A stretch of 34,137 bases of DNA from Bacteroidales bacterium (GCA_027451265.1 DAIDJT010000003.1:1-34137), one strand, 5' to 3'; shown: positions 6,929 to 16,064, counted from the first letter of the stretch. Program-made: numbers and translations. Notes: generated from the sequence alone by a model not told the origin.

Positions 6929-8413
6929 TTATTCAACCAGTTTTTCGTAGTCGGTATCCAGCGGCTTGCGCGTTATGAAATCATAAAGGGTGAGCGCCCT
7001 CATATTGTAATAGTAGCTCCAGTAATTGTTAAGGGCCTGGATATAATTACGCTTGTTCTGGTCCTTCTTTGTATCTGCATTGTTTAATTCAAGGACATCA
7101 ATCTTTCCTATAAGAAAGCGCTGTTTGGTCACCTCAAACATCTTGGCAGCAACAGTATCAGACTTGGCAGCAATGACAACCTGGTCATCCTGCATGTTGA
7201 ACTGCTGCACATCAAGCAGAAGACTCTGTTCAAAATCGCTTCGCGACTGCTCGACCTGGACACGTGTAAGCTCCTCGCTCGACTTTGCCATCTTGTAACG
7301 GCCGCGCCCCTGTCCCCAGTCAAGTATCGGGAGGGAGAACGAGACCCTGATTGTCTGCTGCTGGTTGGGCTTGTCATAGGCCATGTTGAGCAAAGGGTCC
7401 TGGTCACGCAAACCATATGATGCCGTCAGGTTGGCGTTGAGACCCTTCTCAGCCTTTGCCTGTGCAACAGAACTCTGGGCCTCAACCAGCTGACGCTCCA
7501 TGGCAATCATTTCAGGATTGTTCTGTTCTGCAAGCTTCAGAACCTCACTTACCTCAACCTGAAGATCGGGAATCTTACTCGGGACGAGCAGCTCAAGGCG
7601 GACTGACTGGTTAAACCCAAGGAATGACCTGAGCTTAAGCTCACGGTCACGGAGGTTCATCTCAGACTCATTGATAGCTGTCCCGGCATTGAGATATGAC
7701 AGTTCCATCTGCAGGAGCTCATCTTCCGCGATTGTTCCCAGGTTGTAACGCCCCTTGGCAATCTGATACAGTGTATCAGCATTCTGCATGTTGGTCTCAG
7801 CTATCTCCTTGTTTATCTGTGCAAGCGCCAGGTTGAAGAAGTACTGCACGGCCATCATATGGACATTCTCCACATCCCTCAGGTATGTCTTGCGTGCCTC
7901 CTCATACTTGAGCGGCTCAATCTTCTTCTGCCATCTCAGCTCATTGTACCTGAAGAGTGGCTGTGTCAGCCTGACGTTCAGAGGAGAAGTAATATACCTC
8001 TCGCCTTCTGTCTCGAAGTTCTTCTCATAAGTCATATCAGAGTAAAGCGATATGGAACCGCCAGTAAAACCGATGTTCTGAGCCAGCGAGAGGTTGCCGG
8101 TAGTCTGAAGAACGTTTGTGGAGGCATACTCCCACTGCTGTGACACTGAGTTCCAGACCCTGTTGTAAGCCGTGCTGTAATCAGGCAGGCTGCCCGAAAG
8201 TGAAAGGATCGGCCTGTAGTCTGCTACAAATGTGCGGTACTGCCAGTAACTTGCACGGAAACGGTGCTTGGCAATCAGGGCATTGGGCGACTGCTCCGAC
8301 GCAAGCCTGACAACCTCATCAAGGGTAAGACGCTTTACCTCCTGTGGCATCGCCGGCAGGGCAATGAGTCCTGAAAATAATACTGCCAGTGAAAGTGCTT
8401 TTATGCTTTTCAT
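6929..8413 (-). CDS. TolC-family outer-membrane efflux protein
   Basis: A 494-residue protein with a cleavable signal peptide (MKSIKALSLAVLFSGLIALPAMPQ) and the twofold TolC plan. Each half has long helical, Gln/Ala/Glu-rich stretches (for example residues about 180-250 with QINKEIAETNMQNADTLYQ, and about 290-330 and 385-440) flanked by beta segments. These build the trimeric outer-membrane barrel and periplasmic tunnel. It starts 9 nt after the stop of the permease gene and ends the operon before a terminator. With the adaptor and permease it forms a MacAB-TolC-like exporter. The substrate is not evident. It could alternatively be shared with other exporters, as TolC often is. Confidence 0.9.
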   Translation of the reverse strand: MKSIKALSLAVLFSGLIALPAMPQEVKRLTLDEVVRLASEQSPNALIAKHRFRASYWQYRTFVADYRPILSLSGSLPDYSTAYNRVWNSVSQQWEYASTNVLQTTGNLSLAQNIGFTGGSISLYSDMTYEKNFETEGERYITSPLNVRLTQPLFRYNELRWQKKIEPLKYEEARKTYLRDVENVHMMAVQYFFNLALAQINKEIAETNMQNADTLYQIAKGRYNLGTIAEDELLQMELSYLNAGTAINESEMNLRDRELKLRSFLGFNQSVRLELLVPSKIPDLQVEVSEVLKLAEQNNPEMIAMERQLVEAQSSVAQAKAEKGLNANLTASYGLRDQDPLLNMAYDKPNQQQTIRVSFSLPILDWGQGRGRYKMAKSSEELTRVQVEQSRSDFEQSLLLDVQQFNMQDDQVVIAAKSDTVAAKMFEVTKQRFLIGKIDVLELNNADTKKDQNKRNYIQALNNYWSYYYNMRALTLYDFITRKPLDTDYEKLVE

Positions 8414-8422
8414 ATAATCTTA

Positions 8423-9793
8423 TTATTCATAACGAAGTGATTCAATCGGGTCTCTTTCTGAGGCTCTCTTTGCCGGCGAATAGCCGAAGATGACCCCAAC
8501 CGCGGCTGATACCCCGAAGGCAATCACAATAGAAAAGAGTGAAACAATTGTTGTTATGCCCGCTATCTTCTGTATCAGTACTGCCAGGATTATTCCGAGG
8601 AATACACCTATGAAGCCTCCAGAGACACTGATAAGCACTGCCTCTGAGAGGAACTGAACGACAATATCCATCTTCTTTGCACCGATGGCCATCCTCGTTC
8701 CTATCTCCTTAATTCTTTCCATTACAGAGGCGAACATGATATTCATGATTCCGATGCCGCCTACTATCAGGGAGATACTTGCAATTGCACCCAGCACAAT
8801 GTTGAAGATATCCTTGGTCCTCTGCTGCTGTTTCAGAAGCAGCTCCGGGACGGTTATCTCAAAGTCCTTCACGCCGGAGTGCCTCCTCAGCATCATCCTG
8901 CTGAGAACCTCGGTGGTGGGAGTTAGCTGTTCGGTCTCGGCAACCTGAACCACAATCTTGTCGAGCTGGTTATAGTTGGTCTCGGTGTTGGTGGTGGAAG
9001 CGCTCGCACCGCTGACAACCACCCTTCCATGCATGCCTCCGCCACCGAAAACCTGGACTGATGTTGCCTCAGTTGCCAGCTTGGTGTTGACAAGTGCCCT
9101 GTTCTGGTAACGCATGAGCATAGTCTTGATCGGGATATAAACGTTGTCATTGTAAACGTTTACCCCCTGTTCCTCGAACCCGGTCAGGGAAACGTTGGTC
9201 TTTTCGAGTACGCCTATCACCTTCAGCCACACATTGTCAAACTTGAGATACTGGCCGATGGGGTCAACCTGGCTGAAGAATTTGGCCCTGATGTTGGCAC
9301 CGATGATGCAAACCTGTATCCCGTATTCTTCCTGGTAGTCGTTAAAGAAGACACCCTGCGAAAGCGGGAGATTGTAAAGCTCAAAATAGTCATTCGATAC
9401 CCCTACCAGCTTGGCGGTATAGCGCATGCCGCTCAGCACTATTGTAGAGTTGAATGCAATCTCCGGGCTTATTCTCTTCACTGCGGGGATGGTGCTGCGG
9501 ATTGCCTCCACATCAAGCAGTGTCAGCCCTCTTGAGAATTTGTTCAACTGTTTCTCTCCTTCATTCTGGGAAGCATCCTTCTCCTGCACGATGGGGCTGA
9601 TGAGTATGTTGTTAACCCCTACCATCTTGATCTGGTCAAGGATCTCCTGCTGAGCACCCTTGCCTATTGCAAGCATGCTGATGACAGCCGCCACCCCGAA
9701 GATGATCCCGAGGGCGGTCAGTATCGACTTGAGCTTGTTTGAAAGAATCGACTCAAGGGCGATGCGTATGTCGTGTCCGTATCTTTTGAACAT
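8423..9793 (-). CDS. MacB-like ABC transporter permease without its own ATPase domain
   Basis: A 456-residue permease. One membrane helix lies near the N-terminus (about residues 22-44, SILTALGIIFGVAAVISMLAIG), then a periplasmic MacB core domain (about 45-320), then three FtsX-type helices (about 330-440). It ends ASERDPIESLRYE, the classic MacB/FtsX-family C-terminus. The periplasmic part contains a Gly/Ser-rich insertion, FGGGGMHGRVVVSGAS, about residue 250. MacB-fold proteins move substrates from the periplasm through TolC using a mechanical stroke powered by cytoplasmic ATPase. Here the ATPase is neither fused nor encoded beside it, although Bacteroidota sets usually have it between adaptor and permease. 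It is 9 nt upstream of tolC and 40 nt downstream of the adaptor gene. Confidence 0.9.
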   Translation of the reverse strand: MFKRYGHDIRIALESILSNKLKSILTALGIIFGVAAVISMLAIGKGAQQEILDQIKMVGVNNILISPIVQEKDASQNEGEKQLNKFSRGLTLLDVEAIRSTIPAVKRISPEIAFNSTIVLSGMRYTAKLVGVSNDYFELYNLPLSQGVFFNDYQEEYGIQVCIIGANIRAKFFSQVDPIGQYLKFDNVWLKVIGVLEKTNVSLTGFEEQGVNVYNDNVYIPIKTMLMRYQNRALVNTKLATEATSVQVFGGGGMHGRVVVSGASASTTNTETNYNQLDKIVVQVAETEQLTPTTEVLSRMMLRRHSGVKDFEITVPELLLKQQQRTKDIFNIVLGAIASISLIVGGIGIMNIMFASVMERIKEIGTRMAIGAKKMDIVVQFLSEAVLISVSGGFIGVFLGIILAVLIQKIAGITTIVSLFSIVIAFGVSAAVGVIFGYSPAKRASERDPIESLRYE

Positions 9794-9833
9794 GTTATTC
9801 CATGTTTATTTGCCTCAGAATCCTTTATCCCTG

Positions 9834-11348
9834 TTACTGGTTTGGCGTTCTTACCCTCTGCACCCTGACAGTGGTGTCACTTCCGCTTCCGGCCGGTCTG
9901 CCCTGCATCTGTCCGGGGCGTCCTGCTCCGCGCATCTGACGCATCGCCTCACGCTGCTCGGGAGTAAGGTTTTGCATGAATTCACGCATCTGCTCCGGGG
10001 TCATGTTGCCCGGCATCATGCCCGGTCGCTGGTTGCCATTCTGCTGACGCTTTGCCTCTTCGGCAGCCTGCTGCTTCTTCCTCTCCTTGATAACGCTTAT
10101 CAGCTCCTCACCGTGAAGCTTGAATTTTTCAGCGTTCTCGGGAATAGAAAGATAGAGCTTCTGGCCTTTTTCAAGACCCTGCTCCACAATTATGTCATTT
10201 TCATTAGACTCACCAAGGACAACCACCTGGCGTGACCCGTCCTTCATATAAACAAACGGGACACTGTCTGCTGTGGCGAATACTGTCTCAAGCGGAATAA
10301 ATGTCACATCGGTGAATGTTTTGGTGATTATCTGGTTTCCCGTGGTCATTGAAGGCCTGAGAATAGGATCAGAACCGTCAATCTTGGTTATAACCTCGAA
10401 TACCTTTGCATCGGTATTTGGAAGCTGCTCGCCGATATTGGCAACACTGAGCACAACACCGGTGTATGTTTTCTCAGGGAAGGCGTCAACGGTAAGCCTT
10501 ACACGCTGCCCGGCCTTTACCTTGCTTACATCAATCTCATTGACATAAGTCTTGGAGATCATTGATGCAAGGTCAGGAAGAGTGGCAACCACCGGGTCCC
10601 ACGGACTGATTTCCGAGCCAACCTTGCGTTTCGCACCGCCCCATTCCCTTTTGTATATTACCATCCCGTCAGACGGGGCTGTGATTATGAATTTCTGGAT
10701 TATCTCCTGCATCTCGGCAACTTTTCTCTGCTGCTTGGCTACCTGTAATTCAGTGTCCTTTATATCAGCCCTTGCCTGCCTGACTTTCAGGTCATAGTTG
10801 CTGAGTGACTGTTCATATGACCGCTGGGCCTTGTCAAGGGTTATCCTTGCCTGCCTGATTGTTGTAGGAGGCTCATACTTCGACTGCTCAAGGGTTATTT
10901 CGGCCTCCTCCATGTTAAACTTAAGGTTGAGGAGATCATCCCTCAGGTTACCAAGGGTTATGGTGGTATCAAGCTGCTTTTTAAGCAGGTCGGTCTGATA
11001 TGACTCCAGCCTGTCCTGTTCATCCTTTAACGTGTTGTCAACGCTTGAACGGTCAAGGGTGGCTACATAATCGCCTGCCTTCACCTCAGTACCTTCCGGC
11101 ACCAGGTCCGAGATCTTGATTGACCCGAACCTCATGTTGCGGCTGCTGAGACCCTCAGGCCCCTTGATATCTGTTGAAACCTCTGCCTGCAGTTCCCCGG
11201 TGGTTGTGACAACCACCTCAAAATCACCCTTCCGCACTTCAGTAAACAGTGTGCTAAGATCTTCCTTGCCTGTAAGTTTGCTGATGATGATCATGGCGAT
11301 TACTGCCAGCAATACAACGACTGAGGTAATGATAATAGTCCTTTTCAT
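9834..11348 (-). CDS. HlyD/MacA-type periplasmic adaptor with a Met/Gln/Pro-rich tail
   Basis: A 504-residue adaptor anchored by one N-terminal helix (about residues 4-23). A beta region and first lipoyl half (VPEGTEVKAGDYVATLD) come first, a long coiled-coil hairpin spans about residues 100-215, and the second lipoyl half (FIITAPSDGMVIYKREWG) and beta-barrel domain (about 235-400) follow. The last 75 residues are unusual: KRQQNGNQRPGMMPG, then MTPEQMREFMQNLTPEQREA and a Gly/Arg/Gln-rich end. The two TPEQ motifs recall the LTxxQ motifs of Spy/CpxP chaperones, though the match is short. It is the first gene of the adaptor-permease-channel operon, bridging inner membrane to the TolC-like protein. 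A TAAATTTG box lies 45-52 nt upstream of the ATG. Confidence 0.9.
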   Translation of the reverse strand: MKRTIIITSVVVLLAVIAMIIISKLTGKEDLSTLFTEVRKGDFEVVVTTTGELQAEVSTDIKGPEGLSSRNMRFGSIKISDLVPEGTEVKAGDYVATLDRSSVDNTLKDEQDRLESYQTDLLKKQLDTTITLGNLRDDLLNLKFNMEEAEITLEQSKYEPPTTIRQARITLDKAQRSYEQSLSNYDLKVRQARADIKDTELQVAKQQRKVAEMQEIIQKFIITAPSDGMVIYKREWGGAKRKVGSEISPWDPVVATLPDLASMISKTYVNEIDVSKVKAGQRVRLTVDAFPEKTYTGVVLSVANIGEQLPNTDAKVFEVITKIDGSDPILRPSMTTGNQIITKTFTDVTFIPLETVFATADSVPFVYMKDGSRQVVVLGESNENDIIVEQGLEKGQKLYLSIPENAEKFKLHGEELISVIKERKKQQAAEEAKRQQNGNQRPGMMPGNMTPEQMREFMQNLTPEQREAMRQMRGAGRPGQMQGRPAGSGSDTTVRVQRVRTPNQ

Positions 11349-11392
11349 CTGCCAAATTATCTGTTTGTTTTATTAAAGGCGTGAAATTATTA

Positions 11393-11400
11393 CAAATTTA
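11393..11400 (-). promoter_or_regulatory. Candidate -7 box of the exporter operon
   Basis: TAAATTTG on the minus strand fits TAnnTTTG, about 45 nt upstream of the adaptor ATG. The surrounding 11349-11509 gap is AT-rich and holds no gene. A -33 box is not clear. Confidence 0.45.
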
Positions 11401-11509
11401 GATTTATGTATTCGTTTTAAGTAAACATTAACTTTCATTAACTTAAACCTGTTTGTAGTGCATAAAAACCGTTCAAAAAAGAGGTGTAAATAGTACCCGG
11501 GTGAAATAA

Positions 11510-12889
11510 TTATAAATTTTTAACAATGACTGTAACGCTGTCAGCCAGTCTTTCTGCCTGCTCCATTGTTTTCTCCTCGGCATAAATCCTCATTATCGGT
11601 TCGGTGTTTGATTTCCTGACCTGGACCCATCCTGAAGGCAGGTCAAGCTTAATCCCGTCACGCGTGTCACATGATGCTTCAGGATATGCCTTTACCAGGT
11701 TTTCACGAAGCTTGTCCATGTCAACAATGCCCTGGAGGTCAATCTTTTTTTTCGCAATGAAGTAGTTCGGATATTTGCTTCGCAGTTCACTGCATTTGAC
11801 TCCCTGTTTTGCGAGGTGGGTCAGGAAGAGGGCAATTCCTGCCAGTGCATCACGGCCGTAATGAAGTGCCGGATATATGACACCGCCGTTGCCTTCACCC
11901 CCAATGACGGCGCCGGTACGCTTCATCTCAGCCACAACATTGACCTCTCCCACCGGTGCGGAGGTATAGGTGCAACCATGCTTTTCACTGACATCCCGTA
12001 ACGCCCTTGTTGATGACATGTTGGATACGGTGGGTCCCTTGACATGGCCAAGCACATAATCAGAAACAGACACCAGGGTGTACTCCTCTCCGAACATTAA
12101 CCCGTCTTCGCATACAATGGCCAGCCTGTCAACGTCAGGGTCAACCACGAAGCCAAGATGGGCTCCGCTTTCCTTCACGGTTCGGGAGATATCTGAAAGA
12201 TGTTCCGGCAACGGTTCCGGGTTATGCGGAAAGAGACCGGTAGGTTCACAGTAAAGCTCAATCACATTATTTACACCCAGCGCCTTCAGAAGTGCAGGTA
12301 TTGCAATGCCTCCCACCGAGTTGACTGCATCAACGGCTATTGTAAACCCGGCCTTTCGGATAGCATCACAATCGGTCAGCTTCATCCCGGCCACCATGGC
12401 GATATGCTTTTCAGTCCAGCTGTCATCACGTGTTTCCTTTCCCAACTTATCGTAAGTCACATAGTCAAAGTCTTCCGCTGCTGCCAGGGCCAGAACCTCC
12501 CTGCCGTCAGCATCACTCAGGAACTCACCCTCTTCATTGAGGAGCTTGAGAGCATTCCACTGGGCCGGGTTATGACTCGCTGTCAGTATGATTCCTCCCC
12601 CGGCACCCAGCCCCGTCACAGCCACCTCAACCGTTGGGGTGGTGACCAGTCCGGCATCAATGACATCTATCCCTGCACTCCTGAGTGATGAGTTGACCAG
12701 CGCAGCAACCACCGGGCCGGATACCCGGGCATCACGTCCGGTTACGACACGAAGCGGTCCTCTGCCCCTTCTCCTGAGCCATGTGCCGTAAGCAGATGCA
12801 AATTTTACAATATCAACGGGTGTAAGCGACTCGCCCGGTTTCCCGCCAATTGTTCCCCTGATGCCTGAGATGGATTTGATAAGTGCCAT
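11510..12889 (-). CDS. glmM: Phosphohexomutase, probably phosphoglucosamine mutase
   Basis: A 459-residue alpha-D-phosphohexomutase. The phosphoserine loop is TASHNP (catalytic Ser105), GRDAR is at 51-55, the Mg-binding loop is DPDVDR (Asp 250, 252, 254), the sugar-recognition loop is GEGNGG (331-336), and the phosphate-binding loop is RKSNTEP near 427. GlmM converts glucosamine-6-phosphate to glucosamine-1-phosphate for peptidoglycan and lipopolysaccharide. The sugar loop differs from the GENSGH form of E. coli GlmM and resembles the GEGNGG form common in Bacteroidota, so phosphomannomutase or phosphoglucomutase activity cannot be excluded by eye. The gene stands alone, divergent from the rluB-like gene with an 89-nt gap, and a weak -7 box (CACCTTTG, 12913-12920) lies 24 nt upstream. 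Family certain, substrate about 70% sure. Confidence 0.85.
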   Translation of the reverse strand: MALIKSISGIRGTIGGKPGESLTPVDIVKFASAYGTWLRRRGRGPLRVVTGRDARVSGPVVAALVNSSLRSAGIDVIDAGLVTTPTVEVAVTGLGAGGGIILTASHNPAQWNALKLLNEEGEFLSDADGREVLALAAAEDFDYVTYDKLGKETRDDSWTEKHIAMVAGMKLTDCDAIRKAGFTIAVDAVNSVGGIAIPALLKALGVNNVIELYCEPTGLFPHNPEPLPEHLSDISRTVKESGAHLGFVVDPDVDRLAIVCEDGLMFGEEYTLVSVSDYVLGHVKGPTVSNMSSTRALRDVSEKHGCTYTSAPVGEVNVVAEMKRTGAVIGGEGNGGVIYPALHYGRDALAGIALFLTHLAKQGVKCSELRSKYPNYFIAKKKIDLQGIVDMDKLRENLVKAYPEASCDTRDGIKLDLPSGWVQVRKSNTEPIMRIYAEEKTMEQAERLADSVTVIVKNL

Positions 12890-12955
12890 ATAATGCCAGT
12901 TTTAGTAAAATGCAAAGGTGCAAAAAAGATCGGGGATAAAACCGGTAAATAGTTG

Positions 12956-12963
12956 TAAATTTG
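12956..12963 (+). promoter_or_regulatory. Candidate -7 box of the rluB-era-der run
   Basis: TAAATTTG fits TAnnTTTG on the plus strand and ends 15 nt before the chosen ATG at 12979. If used, the transcript leader is only about 8-10 nt, which also argues against the longer TTG start at 12961 that would lie inside the box. Confidence 0.5.
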
Positions 12964-12978
12964 CACGCTGAAAGAATA

Positions 12979-13818
12979 ATGATGGAAAAAAAGACGGCCG
13001 GGCCACGTAAAGAATTCAGAAAAAGGGAAGTGACCCCGGGGGCTGCTGCCGGGCCACGTAAAGCTTTTAAGAAAGGCAAAGGCACCCCGAAACCGGAGGC
13101 CGAACCTGTCAGGCTCAATAAATTCATAGCTAACAGCGGCGTCTGCGCAAGGCGTGAAGCTGACGAGCTGATTAAACAGGGATACATATCTGTCAATGGA
13201 AAGAAGGTGACCGATATGGGTATCAAGGTACTGCCGTCTGACAAAGTGGAGTACAGGGGTAAACTGCTTACCCCCGGGAAGAAGGTATACATACTGCTCA
13301 ACAAGCCGAAAGGATATGTAACCACAGTCAGGGATCCTCATGCCGACTTCACCGTCCTGGACCTTGTGAAGGATGCCACCACCGAACGGATCTACCCTGT
13401 GGGAAGGCTTGACAAGGCAACCACCGGCGTTCTCCTTCTGACCAATGACGGTGACCTGGCAGGAAAACTAACCCACCCCTCATACGGCGCCGGAAAGGTT
13501 TATCATGTCTTCCTCGACAGGGAGGTTACCAGAAACGATATGGAGACCATTGTCAACGGGGTGGAGCTTGAGGAGGGAAAGGTCAGCGCAGATGCCATCT
13601 CCTATGCTGACCCGGAGGATCGCACCCAGGTTGGCGTCGAAATTCACTCGGGCCAGAACAGGGTGGTAAGACGCATCTTTGAAAAACTGGGCTATAAGGT
13701 CAGAAAACTCGACCGTGTCAGCTTTGCAGGCCTGACAAAAAAGAACCTGCAACGAGGGCACTGGAGACACCTGACACCGAAGGAGATCAGCCTTCTTAAA
13801 CGGGGCAACCGGAAATAA
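12979..13818 (+). CDS. RluB/RsuA-family pseudouridine synthase
   Basis: The start chosen is ATG at 12979 (ATG ATG GAA), giving 279 residues; an in-frame TTG at 12961 overlaps the -7 promoter box and is rejected. Residues 1-42 are a basic, proline-rich extension made of a 17-residue duplication (AGPRKEF... and AGPRKAF...). An S4 RNA-binding domain follows (about 44-100, VRLNKFIANSGVCARREADE), then the catalytic domain with GRLDKATTG, whose Asp145 is the catalytic aspartate, and the LTNDGDLAGKLTHPS motif. RluB/RsuA enzymes isomerise single uridines in 23S or 16S rRNA. This looks like the large-subunit RluB branch, but the target base cannot be read from sequence. It is followed by era after 9 nt, so the genes are probably cotranscribed. 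Confidence 0.88.
   Translation: MMEKKTAGPRKEFRKREVTPGAAAGPRKAFKKGKGTPKPEAEPVRLNKFIANSGVCARREADELIKQGYISVNGKKVTDMGIKVLPSDKVEYRGKLLTPGKKVYILLNKPKGYVTTVRDPHADFTVLDLVKDATTERIYPVGRLDKATTGVLLLTNDGDLAGKLTHPSYGAGKVYHVFLDREVTRNDMETIVNGVELEEGKVSADAISYADPEDRTQVGVEIHSGQNRVVRRIFEKLGYKVRKLDRVSFAGLTKKNLQRGHWRHLTPKEISLLKRGNRK
12997..13098 (+). repeat. 51-bp in-frame duplication in the rluB-like gene
   Basis: GCCGGGCCACGTAAAG occurs at 12997-13012 and again at 13048-13063, a period of 51 bp (17 codons). The rest of each unit has diverged but keeps the Arg/Lys/Thr-Pro pattern. It lengthens the basic N-terminal extension. Confidence 0.75.
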
Positions 13819-13827
13819 CACCACCCG

Positions 13828-14706
13828 ATGGAACACAGGTCTGGCTTTGTAAATATCCTCGGAAACCCCAACGTCGGGAAATCGACGCTGATGAACGTAC
13901 TCGTCGGCCAGAAGCTTTCAGTTACCACCCCGAAGGCACAGACCACCCGCCACAGGATCATGGGTATCCTCAACGGCGAGGGATACCAGGTTGTATATTC
14001 TGACACGCCGGGCATCCTGAACCCGAAGTATAAACTGCAGTCGGCCATGATGAAATCAGTCGAGTCTGCCCTTGATGATGCTGACCTGATCCTTTACGTC
14101 ACCGACGTCGTTGAGACTGCCTCCAAGCACAGCGGGCACCTCAGCCGCATACTTGCCTCTGCCGTACAGAAGATCATTGTCATAAACAAGATTGACCTTA
14201 CAAACCAGGCAGACCTGGAAAAGCTTGTGGAGAAGTGGAATGTGATGGCTCCAGGAATCCCGGCGCTTCCCGTGTCAGCCACCAACAGGTTCAATACTGA
14301 CCTCCTGCTGAAAGAAATAATCAGCCGCCTCCCGGAAGGGCCGCCATATTTCCCGGAAGATCAGCTGACTGACCGTTATGAGCGTTTCTTTGTCACAGAG
14401 ATCATCAGGGGAAAGATATTTGAGACATACCAGAAGGAGATTCCCTATTCGGTTGAAGTTGAGATTGAGAGTTACCGCGAAGAGCCGGGCATTAACCGGA
14501 TTGCGGCGATAATTTATGTTGCCAGGGAAAGCCAGAAGGGAATCATCATAGGCCATAAAGGCTCGATGCTTAAGCGGGCAGGCACCGCAGCAAGAAAGGA
14601 AATGGAAGAGTTCCTTGGCAAAAAAGTCTTCCTGGAACTTTATGTCAGGGTGGCCCCTGAGTGGCGTGACAATCCCCGCATGCTTAAAAAATTCGGATAC
14701 CTGTAG
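13828..14706 (+). CDS. era: GTPase Era
   Basis: A 292-residue GTPase. G1 is GNPNVGKS (12-19), G3 is DTPG (near 60), G4 is NKID (near 119), and the C-terminal KH domain has GIIIGHKGSMLKRAG. Era binds the 3' end of 16S rRNA through the KH domain and helps 30S subunit assembly, linking ribosome maturation to growth. Length and domains are normal for the family. The ATG at 13828 follows the pseudouridine synthase stop by 9 nt and der follows after 9 nt, consistent with a ribosome-biogenesis operon. Confidence 0.97.
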   Translation: MEHRSGFVNILGNPNVGKSTLMNVLVGQKLSVTTPKAQTTRHRIMGILNGEGYQVVYSDTPGILNPKYKLQSAMMKSVESALDDADLILYVTDVVETASKHSGHLSRILASAVQKIIVINKIDLTNQADLEKLVEKWNVMAPGIPALPVSATNRFNTDLLLKEIISRLPEGPPYFPEDQLTDRYERFFVTEIIRGKIFETYQKEIPYSVEVEIESYREEPGINRIAAIIYVARESQKGIIIGHKGSMLKRAGTAARKEMEEFLGKKVFLELYVRVAPEWRDNPRMLKKFGYL

Positions 14707-14715
14707 CATTTGATT

Positions 14716-16020
14716 ATGAGTAAGATAGCAGCAATAGTAGGAAGACCAAATGTTGGCAAGTCAACCCTCTTCAACCGCCTGACGGAGAGTCGTGCGGCAA
14801 TCGTGAACGAGGAGAGCGGTGTGACCCGTGACAGGCATTATGGCAGGGTATCATGGAACGGGGTGGAATTTTCGGTGGTTGACACCGGAGGGTTCGTGGA
14901 AAACTCCGACGACGTCTTCGAGAGCGAGATAAACAGGCAGGTCAAACTCGCCATCAGTGAGGCTGACGTGATACTCTTCATGGTTGACGTTGAGACCGGA
15001 GTACATGAACTTGACAGGTCAGTGGCATCGCTGCTGCGCAAGGTTCAGAAAAAGGTGATCACCATCGTCAACAAGGTTGACAATAACAAGCGCCTCCTTG
15101 ATGCTGCCGAATTCTATGGGCTGGGGCTGGGCGATTACTTCCCGGTAAGCTCCGTCAACGGAAGCGGCACAGGCGAGCTCCTTGACGAGATAGTAAAACA
15201 CCTTCCGGACACCCCTGACGAGACCGGTGAGGAGATACCAAAGGTGGCGGTGGTTGGCCGTCCCAACGTTGGCAAATCATCACTGGCAAATACACTCCTT
15301 GGTGAAGAGAGAAACATTGTGACACCCGTGGCCGGCACAACACGTGACTCAATTCACAGCCTGTACAACAAATTTAACTACCGGTTCCTTCTCATTGACA
15401 CCGCCGGGCTCAGAAAAAAAGCAAAAGTGGAGGAGGATATCGAGTTCTACTCAACCCTCAGGTCAGTGAGAGCCATCGAGGAGAGCGATGTGTGCCTGCT
15501 GCTCATTGATGCCACACGCGGGATCGAATCACAGGATCTCAGCATCCTGAGCATAATCCAGAAAAACAATAAGGGACTGATCATCCTGGTAAACAAATGG
15601 GACCTGGTGGAGAAGGACCAGAACAGCACCAAGCGCTTTGAGGATGAGATCAGGTCAAAGACAGCTCCATTCACCGACTACCCTGTACTGTTTATTTCAG
15701 CAATTACCAAACAAAGGGTGCATAAGGTTCTGGAACTCATCATGACCGTCTATGAAAACAGGAGAAGAAAGATCTCCACGTCACAGCTGAATGAGGTGAT
15801 GCTCAGGATCATCGGCGAAACTCCGCCGCCGGCTACAAAGGGGAAGCATATCAAAATCAAATATGTAACCCAGCTCCCTTCAGCCTCCCCGGCCTTTGCC
15901 TTCTTCTGCAACCTGCCGCAATACATCAGGGAACCATATAAAAGGTTCGTGGAGAACAGACTGAGAGAGAACTTCCCCCTGACCGGCGCTCCCGTAAGGA
16001 TATTTTTCAGAAAAAAATAA
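14716..16020 (+). CDS. der: Ribosome-associated GTPase Der (EngA)
   Basis: The start is set at ATG 14716 (MSKIAAIVGRPNVGKS), the usual N-terminus, rather than the TTG two codons upstream; 434 residues. It has two consecutive GTPase domains with P-loops GRPNVGKS at 9-16 and again at 181-188, DTGG and DTAG G3 motifs, NKVD and NKWD G4 motifs, and a C-terminal KH-like domain ending APVRIFFRKK. Der is required for 50S subunit assembly. All motifs are intact. It sits 9 nt after era. Confidence 0.97.
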   Translation: MSKIAAIVGRPNVGKSTLFNRLTESRAAIVNEESGVTRDRHYGRVSWNGVEFSVVDTGGFVENSDDVFESEINRQVKLAISEADVILFMVDVETGVHELDRSVASLLRKVQKKVITIVNKVDNNKRLLDAAEFYGLGLGDYFPVSSVNGSGTGELLDEIVKHLPDTPDETGEEIPKVAVVGRPNVGKSSLANTLLGEERNIVTPVAGTTRDSIHSLYNKFNYRFLLIDTAGLRKKAKVEEDIEFYSTLRSVRAIEESDVCLLLIDATRGIESQDLSILSIIQKNNKGLIILVNKWDLVEKDQNSTKRFEDEIRSKTAPFTDYPVLFISAITKQRVHKVLELIMTVYENRRRKISTSQLNEVMLRIIGETPPPATKGKHIKIKYVTQLPSASPAFAFFCNLPQYIREPYKRFVENRLRENFPLTGAPVRIFFRKK

Positions 16021-16064
16021 ATACATTTGGTGTGATTTTTGATGCCAGGGAGTATTGCAAGCAT

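Noticed and set aside
12805..13341. Two overlapping minus-strand ORFs of 178 and 170 residues
   Set aside because: They run antisense through the rluB-like gene and across the divergent promoter region; no motif.
14710..14715. TTG start for der
   Set aside because: ATG at 14716 gives the usual Der N-terminus and a better match to family length.
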